A model generated the notes under the pieces. It was not told the DNA's origin and searched no databases. It worked only from the letters and a program-made list of their open reading frames with translations. 58,351 bases of DNA from Roseomonas mucosa (GTDB taxonomy: Bacteria > Pseudomonadota > Alphaproteobacteria > Acetobacterales > Acetobacteraceae). Shown here piece by piece: positions 19,269 to 28,010 of the stretch. How positions within the stretch are numbered: the first letter of the stretch is position 1; each line of letters starts with the position of its first letter. The translations under genes were made by a program, and so were the position numbers. Location of the stretch: contig CAMDWG010000021.1 in assembly GCA_945878375.1 (NCBI GenBank), positions 1 through 58,351 of the forward strand, read 5' to 3'.

Positions 19269-20339
19269 TCAGGCAGGGCTGACAGCGCGCCGCGCGGCCA
19301 GCGCCGCCGCCGCCTGCCAGACCAGTTCGCGCACGATCTCGGCCGCGGGTTGTTCGCGCGTGACCATGCCGACGCTCTGCCCGGCCATGAGGGAGCCGTT
19401 CTCGACATCGCCATCGACCACGGCCTTGCGGAGCGCGCCGGCCCAGAAATGCTCGATATCGAGCTGCGCCGCGCCCTTCTCCACCTCTCCGGCCAGGAAG
19501 CGGCGGATGGTGGCGGCCTGGTGTTCGAGGAAGCGCTTGGTGCCCTCGTTCTGGAGCGCCCGGACGGGGATGACGGGGAAGCGTTCATCCAGCTGCACGG
19601 TCGGCAGCGCGTCGCGCGCGGCGCCACGGATGAAGGCGCGCTTGAAGTTCGGATGCGCGATGCTCTCCGTCGCGCAGACGAAGCGCGTGCCGAGCTGCGC
19701 GCCGGCCGCCCCCATCTCGAGGTAGGAGAGGATCGCCTCACCCCGCCCGATGCCGCCGGCGACGAAGACCGGCACGTCGCGGATATGGGGCAGGATTTCC
19801 TGCGCCAGGACGTTCAGGCTGACCGGGCCGATATGCCCGCCGGCCTCGCTGCCCTCGATCACCAGCGCATCGGCGCCGGAACGCACCAGCTTCTTGGCCA
19901 GGGCCAGGGCGGGGGCGAAGCAGATGACCTTCGCGCCGCCATCCTTCGCCGCCTTGATCGCGGAGCCCGGCGGGATGCCGCCGGCGAAGACGATATGGCC
20001 CACCTTGTGCGCCAGGCACACCTGCACGAGTTCATCGAGCTTCGGGTGCATGGTGATCAGGTTCACGCCGAAGGGCTTCGGGGTCAGCGCCTGGGTCGCG
20101 GCGATCTCCTCCGCCAAGCGGTCGGGCTGCATGGCGCCGCAGGCGATGACGCCGAAGGCCCCGGCATTGGACAGCGCGGCCACCAGGTTGCGTTCGCTGA
20201 CCCAGGACATCGCCCCGCCCATGATGGCATAGCGCGTGCCGAAGAAGGCCGCGCCGCGCGCCATCAGCGTATCGATGCCGTCCAGCGCCCAGCCGGGCGC
20301 CCCAGGGGAAGAAGCCGTGTCCTGCTGCAGGGCGTCCAT
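19269..20339 (-). CDS. NAD(P)H-dependent flavin oxidoreductase, nitronate monooxygenase family
   Basis: The 356-residue FMN-binding TIM-barrel protein shows the family landmarks YAIMGGAMSWVSERNLVAALSNAGAFG near the start, EGSEAGGHIG with its active-site-region His, and the phosphate-binding AGGIGRGEAI and MGAAGAQLGTRF. Members oxidise nitronates or related compounds; the substrate here is unknown. It starts only 5 bases after lysC, so it is probably co-transcribed with it. Confidence 0.88.
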   Translation of the reverse strand: MDALQQDTASSPGAPGWALDGIDTLMARGAAFFGTRYAIMGGAMSWVSERNLVAALSNAGAFGVIACGAMQPDRLAEEIAATQALTPKPFGVNLITMHPKLDELVQVCLAHKVGHIVFAGGIPPGSAIKAAKDGGAKVICFAPALALAKKLVRSGADALVIEGSEAGGHIGPVSLNVLAQEILPHIRDVPVFVAGGIGRGEAILSYLEMGAAGAQLGTRFVCATESIAHPNFKRAFIRGAARDALPTVQLDERFPVIPVRALQNEGTKRFLEHQAATIRRFLAGEVEKGAAQLDIEHFWAGALRKAVVDGDVENGSLMAGQSVGMVTREQPAAEIVRELVWQAAAALAARRAVSPA

Positions 20340-20344
20340 GGCTC

Positions 20345-21589
20345 TCAGCCCTCCGCCCGCCGCGCGGGCTCCGGCCCGTCGAGGCCATAGGCGGTGTGCA
20401 GGGCGCGCACGGCCAGTTCGGTGTAGTCCGCCGGGATCAGCACGCTGACCTTGATCTCGCTGGTGGAGATCACCTGGATGTTGATCCCCTTGTCGGCCAG
20501 CGCCTTGAACATGGTGCTGGCGACGCCGGCATGGGTCCGCATGCCGATGCCGACGACGGAGATCTTCGCGACCTCCGGATCCGTCACCAGCGCCTCGTAG
20601 CCGATGGTGGGGTGCTGCTTTTCCAGCAGGTCCTTGGCGCGGGGCAGGTCGGTGCGGCCGACGGTGAAGGTCATGTCGGTGGTGCCGTCGGCGCCGACAT
20701 TCTGGACGATCATGTCCACATTCACATTGGCGGCCGAAAGCGGCCCGAAGACATGGGCTGCGATGCCGGGCCGGTCGGGCACGCGGCGAAGGGTGACCTT
20801 CGCCTCGTCGCGCGAATAGGCGATGCCGGACACGATGGGCTGTTCCACGATCTCGTCCTCGTCAACCACCAGGCTGCCTGGCTTGTCCTCGAAGCTGGAA
20901 AGAACCTGCACGCGCACCCGCTGCTTCATGGCGAGTTCGACGGAGCGGGTCTGCAATACCTTGGCCCCGACCGAGGCCAGTTCCAGCATCTCCTCATAGG
21001 AAATACGGTCCAGCTTGCGGGCGCGGGGCACGATGCGCGGGTCGGTGGTGTAGACGCCATCGACATCGGTGTAGATGTCGCAGCGATCCGCCTTCACAGC
21101 CGCAGCCACGGCCACCGCCGACAGGTCGGACCCGCCGCGGCCGAGCGTTGTGATGCGGTTCCGCTCGGGCTCGATGCCCTGGAAGCCGGCGATGACGGGC
21201 ACCTGGCCCTGCCGCATACGCTCGATCAGCAGGGAGCCGTCGATGCTCTCGACCCGAGCCTTGCCATGGGCGGCATCCGTCACGATCGGGATCTGCCAGC
21301 CCTGCCAGGACCGCGCATCCACGCCGATCGCCTGCAGCGCGATGGCCAGCAGGCCGATGGTCACCTGTTCGCCGGTGGCGACCACGACGTCGTATTCCCG
21401 CGCGTCATGCAGGGGCGACAGCTCGGAGCACCACTTCACCAGCTGGTTGGTGGTGCCGGCCATGGCGGAGACGACGACGGCGACCTCATGGCCAGCCTCC
21501 ACCTCGCGCTTCACGCGGTTGGCCACGTTGCGGATGCGGTCCAGGTCGCCGACGGAGGTCCCGCCGAACTTCATCACGATACGGGCCAT
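20345..21589 (-). CDS. lysC: Aspartate kinase
   Basis: Aspartokinase phosphorylates aspartate, the first step towards lysine, threonine and methionine. The 414-residue protein has the kinase signature KFGGTSVGD at its start, the substrate-binding GFQGIEPERNRITTLGRGGSDLSAVA region, and two C-terminal ACT domains (about 265-400) that give feedback control by amino acids. The monofunctional length is normal. It heads the minus-strand run and is divergent from ubiG, as in many alphaproteobacteria. Confidence 0.97.
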   Translation of the reverse strand: MARIVMKFGGTSVGDLDRIRNVANRVKREVEAGHEVAVVVSAMAGTTNQLVKWCSELSPLHDAREYDVVVATGEQVTIGLLAIALQAIGVDARSWQGWQIPIVTDAAHGKARVESIDGSLLIERMRQGQVPVIAGFQGIEPERNRITTLGRGGSDLSAVAVAAAVKADRCDIYTDVDGVYTTDPRIVPRARKLDRISYEEMLELASVGAKVLQTRSVELAMKQRVRVQVLSSFEDKPGSLVVDEDEIVEQPIVSGIAYSRDEAKVTLRRVPDRPGIAAHVFGPLSAANVNVDMIVQNVGADGTTDMTFTVGRTDLPRAKDLLEKQHPTIGYEALVTDPEVAKISVVGIGMRTHAGVASTMFKALADKGINIQVISTSEIKVSVLIPADYTELAVRALHTAYGLDGPEPARRAEG

Positions 21590-21722
21590 GCTGCCGTCCG
21601 GGGCCTTGCCGAATTGGGGAGGCGGGGCGGTGGGGCGTGGCCGCCCCCTGTTGCACCCCGCCGGGGCGGCTCAGATAAACGGGGCGCGAGCGGGGGGCAA
21701 CCGTTCAGCCGATGGAGCAGAC

Positions 21723-22445
21723 ATGACAGGCACGGCGGTCGAGGCGGAAATCCAGAAATTCGGCGCGCTGGCGGCGCGCTGGTGGGACCCCTCGGGCCCG
21801 ATGAAGCCGCTGCACCGGATGAATCCGCTCCGCACCGGCTGGATCGCGCGGCGCATCGCCTCGGCAAATGGCAGGGCGGGCACCGACCTGTCGGGCCTCA
21901 CGCTGCTCGATGTCGGCTGCGGCGCCGGGCTGGCGTCGGAGGCCTTCGCGCGGATGGGCGCGCAGGTCACCGGGCTGGAAGCGGCGCCGGAAGCGCTGGC
22001 GGCCGCGCGGGACCATGCCGCATCCGGGGGGCTCGCCATCGACTACCGCGACGGCACGCCGGAGATGCTGGCCGCCAACGGCGCGGCCTTCGACGCCGTG
22101 GTGGCGTTGGAGGTCATCGAGCATGTCGAGGACCGGGACGCCTTCCTGGCCGCGCTGGCGGCGCTGGCGAAACCGGGGGGGCAGGTCTTCCTCTCGACCC
22201 TGAACCGCACCGCGCGGTCCTTCCTGATGGCCAAGCTCGGCGCGGAATACGTGCTGCGGCTGCTGCCGGTGGGCACCCATGACTGGCGGATGTTCGTGAC
22301 GCCGGGCGAACTCGGGACCGGGCTGCGGCGCGCAGGACTGCGCGTGACCGACATCGCCGGGATGACCATGGACCCGCTGAGCGGGCGCTGGCGCGAGAGC
22401 CGGGACCTCGGGGTGAACTACCTGCTGGAAGCCCGCCAAGGCTGA
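21723..22445 (+). CDS. ubiG: Ubiquinone biosynthesis O-methyltransferase UbiG
   Basis: UbiG carries out both SAM-dependent O-methylations of ubiquinone synthesis at the membrane. The 240-residue protein begins with the conserved helical segment EIQKFGALAARWWDPSGPMKPLHRMNPLR, whose amphipathic part inserts into membrane, followed by the SAM motif LLDVGCGAGLASE and post-I motif GLEAAPEALAAA. ATG 21723 follows GGAGCAGAC and matches the family start; a longer open frame upstream has no conservation. It is divergent from lysC. Confidence 0.95.
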   Translation: MTGTAVEAEIQKFGALAARWWDPSGPMKPLHRMNPLRTGWIARRIASANGRAGTDLSGLTLLDVGCGAGLASEAFARMGAQVTGLEAAPEALAAARDHAASGGLAIDYRDGTPEMLAANGAAFDAVVALEVIEHVEDRDAFLAALAALAKPGGQVFLSTLNRTARSFLMAKLGAEYVLRLLPVGTHDWRMFVTPGELGTGLRRAGLRVTDIAGMTMDPLSGRWRESRDLGVNYLLEARQG

Positions 22446-22806
22446 CACAAGACGGCGGAGGGCTTCATCTTCGGCCCCTCGAACGCCGGCGCTGCGCGAG
22501 GCTGCGCCGCCCTGGCACGGGGGCCCCGCAGCGGCGGCAATCCGGACCTCCGGCGGCCGCGCACGAAACCTTCCCCCGATAGCCGCCAAGTTGCCTTTAA
22601 TGTTCGCGCGGGGAGCGAATGGGGCCTGGAGAGTGACCCGGACGGAAACGGGTTGCCGCGCGCGTCAGCCAGGGGCACGCTGCGGTGAACGCGCAGCTGG
22701 CCAGCGTCGCGCGAGTCAAGCCGAAATATTTATCTTCATGTCAATTCCCAATGATTTGAGCTGATGCGCCCCGTCGCGCAGTCCGACTACAGGAAGCCTG
22801 ACACGC
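22446..22806. other. Intergenic region between ubiG and the permease gene
   Basis: This gap of 361 bases shows no convincing gene. The first part is GC-rich, with short inverted repeats around 22490-22560. The last part (about 22716-22765) is clearly AT-richer (AAATATTTATCTTCATG) and probably contains the promoter of the permease gene at 22807. No operator could be identified by eye. Confidence 0.5.
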
Positions 22807-24531
22807 ATGAAACTCCCGCCCTTTGCGCCCAGGTTTGCCGACCGCACGCCGAGCCGGCCCGCGGATCTTGTCTCCGCCCCGAACGAACCGGTGCCTTGGC
22901 CGATCGCCATGGCGATGGCCCTTCAGCATTTGGCACTGCAATCGATCTACATCGTCTTGCCCGTCGCCGTCGCCGAAGCCCTGGGGCTCGACGCGCGTGC
23001 GGCCGCCAATTTCCTCTGCCTGTCGATGCTCGCCATGGTGATCCTGACCCTGTCTCAGGCGATGTGGCGCGGCCCCGTGGGTTCCGGCTATCAGATGCCT
23101 GCCATCCCCGCGCCCGTCTATCTGGGCGCCTACCTGATCGGCGCCGCCAGTGGCGTGGCGATTGATCAGATCGGGGCCCTGGTTCTGATCGCCGGCGTGG
23201 CCGCCATTGGGATCGTCATGCTGATTCCCCGTCCGGAGAAGATATTCCCCTCCGAGATAGCTGGTGTCTCGATCTTCCTGCTGGGCGCCTCGCTGCTGCC
23301 GCTGGTGTTCAACCTGCTGAGCGACAAAGGCCGGCTGGGCCCAGAGGCGATCCTCCTCGAGATGGTGATCGTCGTCCCGGCCTTCCTGGTCATGGTGCTG
23401 GTGGTGCTCTCCCGGCTGCCCATCGCGCCTTTTGCTGTGGTCATTGGCGGCGCGGTGGGCTTCGCACTCGCGGCCTTGCTGATGCCCGAGCAGTTGCAAT
23501 TCGCCGGTGCCACGGGACCCAACCCCTGGCTGGCCGTTCCACAACCCATCATGCCACGCTTCGAGGGGCTCTCGTTCGGCCTCGCCATCATGTTCGTCAT
23601 TCCCCTCATGCCGACCTTCATCTCCCTGCTGGGCAGCCTCACCGTCCTGCAACGCGCCGGCGATGCCGATTGGAGAAAGCCCGACAGTCCGCCGCTTCGA
23701 CGCGGTTTGCTGGCAGCCAGCGTATCGATCTGCGCCGCAGGATCATTTGGCGGGATGGTGCCCGCCGTATCCTCCGCCTGCATGTCGCTGTCGATCGCCA
23801 ATCGTTCGCTGTCCCGGCACATCGCCCTGGTCGGCGCGGCCATCCTCTGCGCGATCGCCTTCTCGCCCAAACTCGCCGCGCTCTGCGGCGTGCTGCCGAA
23901 ATCCGTCCAGGCGGTGATGCTGGTCTATATCGCCATCATCATGATGGTGTCCGGCGCCGAGTTGATCACGGTGCGCATGCTCGATGCACGGCGCACCCTG
24001 GTCGCGGGCATCGGCATATTCGCCGGGATGTCCGTGCTGATCCTGCCCGGAGCGTTCCTGACCCATCTGCCGGCCCTGGCCTCGCCGCTCAGCTTCGGCT
24101 CGCTGGCCGCCTTGCTGGTTCACCTGCTGACACTGCCGCTGGTGACGCGGCAGGCCAATCTGTCCCTGCCGGTTGGCGCCACGCTGCCACGCCTGGCCGA
24201 GGATGAGACAATCCGCCTGGGTGGTGCCTGGGGCGCCCAGCGCGCCACGATGCAGAAGATCGAGAACTTCCTCATCGAGATCGGCGAGGTGATGGCATTG
24301 CGCGACGAAAAGACGCTCCGGGTCGCCATGCGCTATCTGGAGGGCGAGGTTTCGGTGGTGCTGAAGCACGAGGGCGGCATGCTGCCGGCCCCCTCATCCC
24401 AGCCCGTGGCCATGTCACTCGATGGCGACATGGACGACCAGCTGGGCTTCATCCTGTGGCTTGCCGTCCGCCAGGCATCGACGATCGAGCGCAAACCCGG
24501 CGAATTGCGCCTGACATTCACCGACGCATAG
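22807..24531 (+). CDS. NCS2-family nucleobase (xanthine/uracil) permease with C-terminal extension
   Basis: The 574-residue protein is an inner-membrane proton symporter of the nucleobase-ascorbate (NCS2/UraA) family, with about 12-14 hydrophobic segments between residues 30 and 455. Landmarks include MALQHLALQSIYIVLPVAV (helix 1), GSGYQMPAIPAPVYLGAYL and the Phe/Ser-rich QNxGxxxxT-equivalent region near GSFGGMVPAVSSACMSLSI. The last roughly 115 residues (from about LPRLAEDETIRLGG) are soluble and helical (KIENFLIEIGEVMALRDEKTLRVAMRYLEGE) and are not part of typical family members. Uracil, xanthine or urate could be the substrate; no purine genes adjoin it. Confidence 0.85.
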   Translation: MKLPPFAPRFADRTPSRPADLVSAPNEPVPWPIAMAMALQHLALQSIYIVLPVAVAEALGLDARAAANFLCLSMLAMVILTLSQAMWRGPVGSGYQMPAIPAPVYLGAYLIGAASGVAIDQIGALVLIAGVAAIGIVMLIPRPEKIFPSEIAGVSIFLLGASLLPLVFNLLSDKGRLGPEAILLEMVIVVPAFLVMVLVVLSRLPIAPFAVVIGGAVGFALAALLMPEQLQFAGATGPNPWLAVPQPIMPRFEGLSFGLAIMFVIPLMPTFISLLGSLTVLQRAGDADWRKPDSPPLRRGLLAASVSICAAGSFGGMVPAVSSACMSLSIANRSLSRHIALVGAAILCAIAFSPKLAALCGVLPKSVQAVMLVYIAIIMMVSGAELITVRMLDARRTLVAGIGIFAGMSVLILPGAFLTHLPALASPLSFGSLAALLVHLLTLPLVTRQANLSLPVGATLPRLAEDETIRLGGAWGAQRATMQKIENFLIEIGEVMALRDEKTLRVAMRYLEGEVSVVLKHEGGMLPAPSSQPVAMSLDGDMDDQLGFILWLAVRQASTIERKPGELRLTFTDA

Positions 24532-24637
24532 CCCCTGCGCGCTGGCTGGGCGGGGAGGCGCCGGAGGCACGGGGCGCTGGCGGGACAGCCGAGAGTTGGG
24601 GGGAGACGAGCGGGAGATGACGGAGGGGGGGCTGCCC

Positions 24638-25132
24638 CTACCCGTCCGCGCGCGGCACCCAGGGCAGGCGGGCCACGTCGATCCCGTCCTCGGCCAGCGC
24701 CTCGGCCTCGGCGTCGGAGGCCTCGCCATAGATGCCCCGCGCCTCGGCCTCGCCATTGTGGATCTTGCGGGCTTCCTCGGCGAAATCCTTGCCGACGTAG
24801 TCGCAGCTTTTCTCCACCTCGGTCCGGAGGCGCTGGAGCATGGCGACCAGCTGGGCAGGAATCGGGCCGGCGGCCATCTGCGGCCCGGTGGGGGACGGCG
24901 GCGGTGCCTCCGGCACGGCGGCGCCCGAGGGGGGGGCCGGCGGCGCGGGGGGCTTGGCCTTCTTGCGGCTGGAGACGACGGCGGGCGCCATGAGGGCGCG
25001 CTCCACCTGGGTGCTGCCGCAGACGGTGCATTCGACCAGCCCGGCCTGGGCCAGCTTGTCGAAGCCGGCGCTGTCCTGGAACCAGCCTTCGAATTCATGC
25101 GCGGCGGCGCAGCGCAGCTTGTAGTGGATCAT
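24638..25132 (-). CDS. DUF1178 family protein
   Basis: The 164-residue protein opens MIHYKLRCAAAHEFEGWFQDSAGFD and has a CxxC pair (CTVCGS) in a small zinc-ribbon-like N-terminal region, a Pro/Ala linker (about 58-85), and a conserved C-terminal helical part (VEKSCDYVGKDFAEEARKIHNGEAEARGIYG). These are the hallmarks of DUF1178, whose function is unknown. In alphaproteobacteria the family normally sits next to grxC and comF, as here. Confidence 0.9.
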   Translation of the reverse strand: MIHYKLRCAAAHEFEGWFQDSAGFDKLAQAGLVECTVCGSTQVERALMAPAVVSSRKKAKPPAPPAPPSGAAVPEAPPPSPTGPQMAAGPIPAQLVAMLQRLRTEVEKSCDYVGKDFAEEARKIHNGEAEARGIYGEASDAEAEALAEDGIDVARLPWVPRADG

Positions 25133-25251
25133 CCCATCGTCCCGGCCGCCCCTGAGTGGCAGGGCGAGCGATCCTTATATGACAGCGCAGCCCGCCAAGG
25201 CGAGGGCCGGATACCCGGAGCCATACCAACGGCCGAATTGGCTGACCCAGG

Positions 25252-25372
25252 CGACCGGCGCAGCCGGTCGAGCGGCCGAATGGCCGCCGCCGCTTATGCG
25301 TCACGCCGCAGGCGTGCCTTTGGCACGACGAAGCCAAGGCCGCGGATGCGGCCGCCCGGCGATTGAGGGCAC
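25252..25372. repeat. REP-like palindrome cluster (copy 1)
   Basis: Consecutive small perfect palindromes are packed here: CGACCGGC-GCA-GCCGGTCG (25252-25270), GCGGCC-GAAT-GGCCGC (25272-25287), CACGCC-GCA-GGCGTG (25302-25316), GTGCC-TTT-GGCAC (25314-25326) and GGCCGC-GGAT-GCGGCC (25338-25353), ending in CGCCCGGCGATTGAGGGC. The reverse complement resembles clusters at 53813 and 54416. It lies just downstream of grxC. Confidence 0.75.
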
Positions 25373-25382
25373 CCGAAAGGCT

Positions 25383-25640
25383 TCAAACGGCTAGCAGCGG
25401 ATCGAGCCCGCCCCGGCGGTCCAGCGCCAGCAGGTCGTCGCAGCCGCCGATATGCCGGCCATCGACGAAGATCTGCGGCACGGTGGTCCGCCCGCCGGAT
25501 CGCCGCACCGCGTCCTCGCGGTTCGCGGACCCGTTCGGGGCGTATTTCTCCTCGAAGGGCACGCCCTTCTTCTGGAACAGCGACACCGCCCGCGCGCAAT
25601 AGGGGCAGAAGTCCTGGACGTAGATCTCGACCTTGGCCAT
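25383..25640 (-). CDS. grxC: Glutaredoxin 3
   Basis: The 85-residue dithiol glutaredoxin has the active site C-P-Y-C (DFCPYCARAV), the cis-proline region TTVPQIFVDG and the glutathione-binding GGCDDL, matching GrxC. It reduces protein disulfides and glutathione mixed disulfides in the cytoplasm. Start ATG 25640 (MAKVEIYVQD) fits the family; an in-frame TTG overlapping the comF stop at 25676 would add 12 unconserved residues. It is probably in an operon with comF. Confidence 0.94.
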   Translation of the reverse strand: MAKVEIYVQDFCPYCARAVSLFQKKGVPFEEKYAPNGSANREDAVRRSGGRTTVPQIFVDGRHIGGCDDLLALDRRGGLDPLLAV

Positions 25641-25672
25641 GCGCGTGGAGGTCGCGCCGCCGGCGCCCCCCG

Positions 25673-26431
25673 TCAAGCCTCCGCCTCAAGCCGCGGGTCC
25701 GGCACGCGGGCGGCGGCCAGCACATCCACCCCCGCCGCCCCCGCCGCCAGCAGGGCGCGGGCACAGGCCTCGGCGGTGGCGCCCGAGGTCATGACATCAT
25801 CCACCAGCAGCACCCGCTTCCCCGCGATCCGCGCGGCGCCGCCGCGCGCGACGGTGAAGGCACCCTGCACCAGCACGGCCCGTTCCGCCGCGCCGCGATG
25901 TTCCAGCGCCGGGGTGCGGCGCGTGCGGCGGAGCAGATCGGGCAGGAAGGGCCGCCCCGCCATGGCCGCCACCTGCCGTCCCAGCAGCGCCGCCTGGTTG
26001 TAGCGGCGCGCCAGAAGCCGGCGCCAATGCAGCGGGACGGGTGTGACAAGCTCGGCGCGGGCCAGCAGCTCCGCCCCCGCCCGGGCCATGCGGGCGGCGA
26101 GCGGGCTGGCGAAATCCGTTCGGTCGGCGTGCTTGAAGGGCAGCAGCAGGCGCCGCGCGCCGTCATCGTAGCGCAGCGCGGCGCGGGCGGCGTCATAGGC
26201 CGGCGGCGCCGCGCGGCAGCCGGGGCAGAGCCCATCCGCGCCCCCCTGCCCCGCATGCAGGAAAGGCACGCCGCAGGCCCGGCAGAAGGGCGGTGTCACC
26301 AAGTGCAGCCCGCGCCAGCAGTCGCCGCACAGCGTGCCCTGGCTCTCCACCGGGCTGTCGCAGGTCAGGCAATGCGGCGGCAGCAGCGCATCGAGGACGA
26401 CGGTGCCGAGGCGGCGGAACGTCGTCCCCAT
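25673..26431 (-). CDS. ComF family protein (phosphoribosyltransferase fold)
   Basis: The 252-residue protein starts MGTTFRRLGTVVLDALLPPHCLTC and has a zinc-binding region with four CxxC pairs (CLTC, CGDC, CRAC, CPGC), then the hydrophobic/basic mid-part YNQAALLG and a type I phosphoribosyltransferase loop VLLVDDVMTSGATAEAC. ComF homologues act in DNA uptake and recombination in competent bacteria; in most alphaproteobacteria the role is untested. A longer in-frame reading upstream overlaps the rhodanese gene and is arginine-rich nonsense, so ATG 26431 is used. Confidence 0.9.
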   Translation of the reverse strand: MGTTFRRLGTVVLDALLPPHCLTCDSPVESQGTLCGDCWRGLHLVTPPFCRACGVPFLHAGQGGADGLCPGCRAAPPAYDAARAALRYDDGARRLLLPFKHADRTDFASPLAARMARAGAELLARAELVTPVPLHWRRLLARRYNQAALLGRQVAAMAGRPFLPDLLRRTRRTPALEHRGAAERAVLVQGAFTVARGGAARIAGKRVLLVDDVMTSGATAEACARALLAAGAAGVDVLAAARVPDPRLEAEA

Positions 26432-26438
26432 CGCGGGC

Positions 26439-28010
26439 TCACCAGGCGCCGAAGCGGGCGTCGCCGTCGCGCGCGATCTGCTGGACCAGCTCGACCTCCC
26501 ACGACAGATAGGCCTGCATCGCGGCCTCCACCCCATGGTTGCGTTCATATGGGCGGAGATAGGCGTCCACGCAGGCCTCATCCGGCGGGTCGGCGCGATC
26601 GGCGGCCAGCGGGAAGCCCGCCGCCTTCCAGGCCTGGGTGCCGCCATCGAGGACAACCACCGGGGCTGCGACCAGCGCGCGGAGTTCCTCCACCGCCAAC
26701 GCGGCCAGCGCCGGATCGGGCGCCGCGATGGCGACCAGGCGGCCAGCCGGCAGGCGCGGCGCGACCTGATCCAGCCGCGTCCGCACGCCCCAGAAGGCGC
26801 CCGGGATATGCCCGGCACGGAAGGCGACGGACCGGGCGAGATCCACCACGCAGGCGCTGCCCGCCGCCAGCCGCGCCGCCAGTTCCGCGGCCTCGATGCG
26901 GGGCGTGGCCTCCGGCAGCGCGGAGGTGGAGGGCCGTTCCAGCGCGCCGGCGAGCCCGCCTTCCAGCACGAAGACCTCCCAGCCGCCGAGCTGTCGCAGC
27001 CAGCCGGCGGTCATGGCCGCCCGCGTGCCGGTGTCGTCGCAGAGCACGATGCGCGCATGGCGCACCGCCACCCAGGCATCCGTCGTCTGCACCAGCTGCC
27101 CGCCGGGCGCGTGGGTCGCCCCCGGCAGGTGGCCGGCGGCGAATTCCGCCGCATCGCGCACATCGAACAGATAGGTGCTGCGCGACGTATCAGCCCGCAG
27201 CGCCGCGAGCCCCGCGCGATCCAGCATCCTGACCCCCTGCGCCGCGGCGAAGCGCCGGGCGCGGGCGGCGCTGTCCTGGACGTCGGCCGGCGTGCCGTCC
27301 GGGTAGCGGGCCGACTTGCCATGCTCGCAGGCGAAGCCGGCCAGCTCCCAGCCCATCGTCCCGTTCCGTAGCGCGACGACGCGGTTGCCGAGCCCCGCCT
27401 GGCGCAGGCTCTCGGCCCCCATGATCGATCGGGTGCGGCCGGCGCAATTCACCACCACCAGCGTCTCCGCCCGGTCGAGCAGGGACGGCACGCGATAGGC
27501 CAGCTCGCCCCCCGGCACGCTGATGGCGCCGGGGATCGACATGTTGCGGAACTCGGCCGGGGTGCGGCTGTCCACCACGATCATGTCGGCGCCGCTGGCC
27601 TGCAGGGCGGCGAGTTCCTCGGCGGCGATGGACGGCGTGCCGTAATGGTGCTCGACCCATTCGCCGAAGGCTTTCGAGGGGACATTGACGCCCGAGAAGA
27701 CCTCGAACCCCGCCGCCGCCCAGCCAGGCGTGCCGCCGTCCAGCACATGCACATCCGTGTAGCCGAGCCCGGCGAGGGCGGCGGCGAGGCGTTCGGCATG
27801 TCCCGCCCCGCCATCCACGCAGACCACGCGCACGCCACGGCGCGGCAGCAGCCGGGGCGCGCGGAGTTCGGCCTGGGACAGCGGGCAGGGCACGGCCCAG
27901 AACAGGTGGGCGGCGCCGAATTCGCCTTCCTCCCGCGCATCGAGGATGGCGAGTTCCCGACCGTCGCGCAGCCAGGTCTTCAGAGTCGCGGCGGAGACCA
28001 CAGTCATCAC
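26439..28010 (-). CDS. Four-domain rhodanese-like sulfurtransferase
   Basis: The 523-residue protein consists of four rhodanese repeats. Domain 1 has a candidate catalytic Cys64 (VVCVDGG), domain 2 a Cys in VVVNCAGRTRSI, which is the best active-site loop, and domain 3 a Cys in IVLCDDTGTRA. In domain 4 the loop reads VAIAAPDP and has no cysteine. Several domains end in the typical LDGG..GW/AW..AGF signature. It overlaps the thiol dioxygenase gene by four bases, so sulfur released from thiol oxidation may pass to the rhodaneses. That coupling is inference from gene order and from known cysteine-dioxygenase/rhodanese pairings. Confidence 0.9.
   Translation of the reverse strand: MMTVVSAATLKTWLRDGRELAILDAREEGEFGAAHLFWAVPCPLSQAELRAPRLLPRRGVRVVCVDGGAGHAERLAAALAGLGYTDVHVLDGGTPGWAAAGFEVFSGVNVPSKAFGEWVEHHYGTPSIAAEELAALQASGADMIVVDSRTPAEFRNMSIPGAISVPGGELAYRVPSLLDRAETLVVVNCAGRTRSIMGAESLRQAGLGNRVVALRNGTMGWELAGFACEHGKSARYPDGTPADVQDSAARARRFAAAQGVRMLDRAGLAALRADTSRSTYLFDVRDAAEFAAGHLPGATHAPGGQLVQTTDAWVAVRHARIVLCDDTGTRAAMTAGWLRQLGGWEVFVLEGGLAGALERPSTSALPEATPRIEAAELAARLAAGSACVVDLARSVAFRAGHIPGAFWGVRTRLDQVAPRLPAGRLVAIAAPDPALAALAVEELRALVAAPVVVLDGGTQAWKAAGFPLAADRADPPDEACVDAYLRPYERNHGVEAAMQAYLSWEVELVQQIARDGDARFGAW

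Noticed and set aside
19169-19741. Overlapping minus-strand frame within the flavin oxidoreductase gene
   Set aside because: It runs in a different frame of the same strand through conserved oxidoreductase codons, and its product is Arg/Ser-rich without domain similarity.
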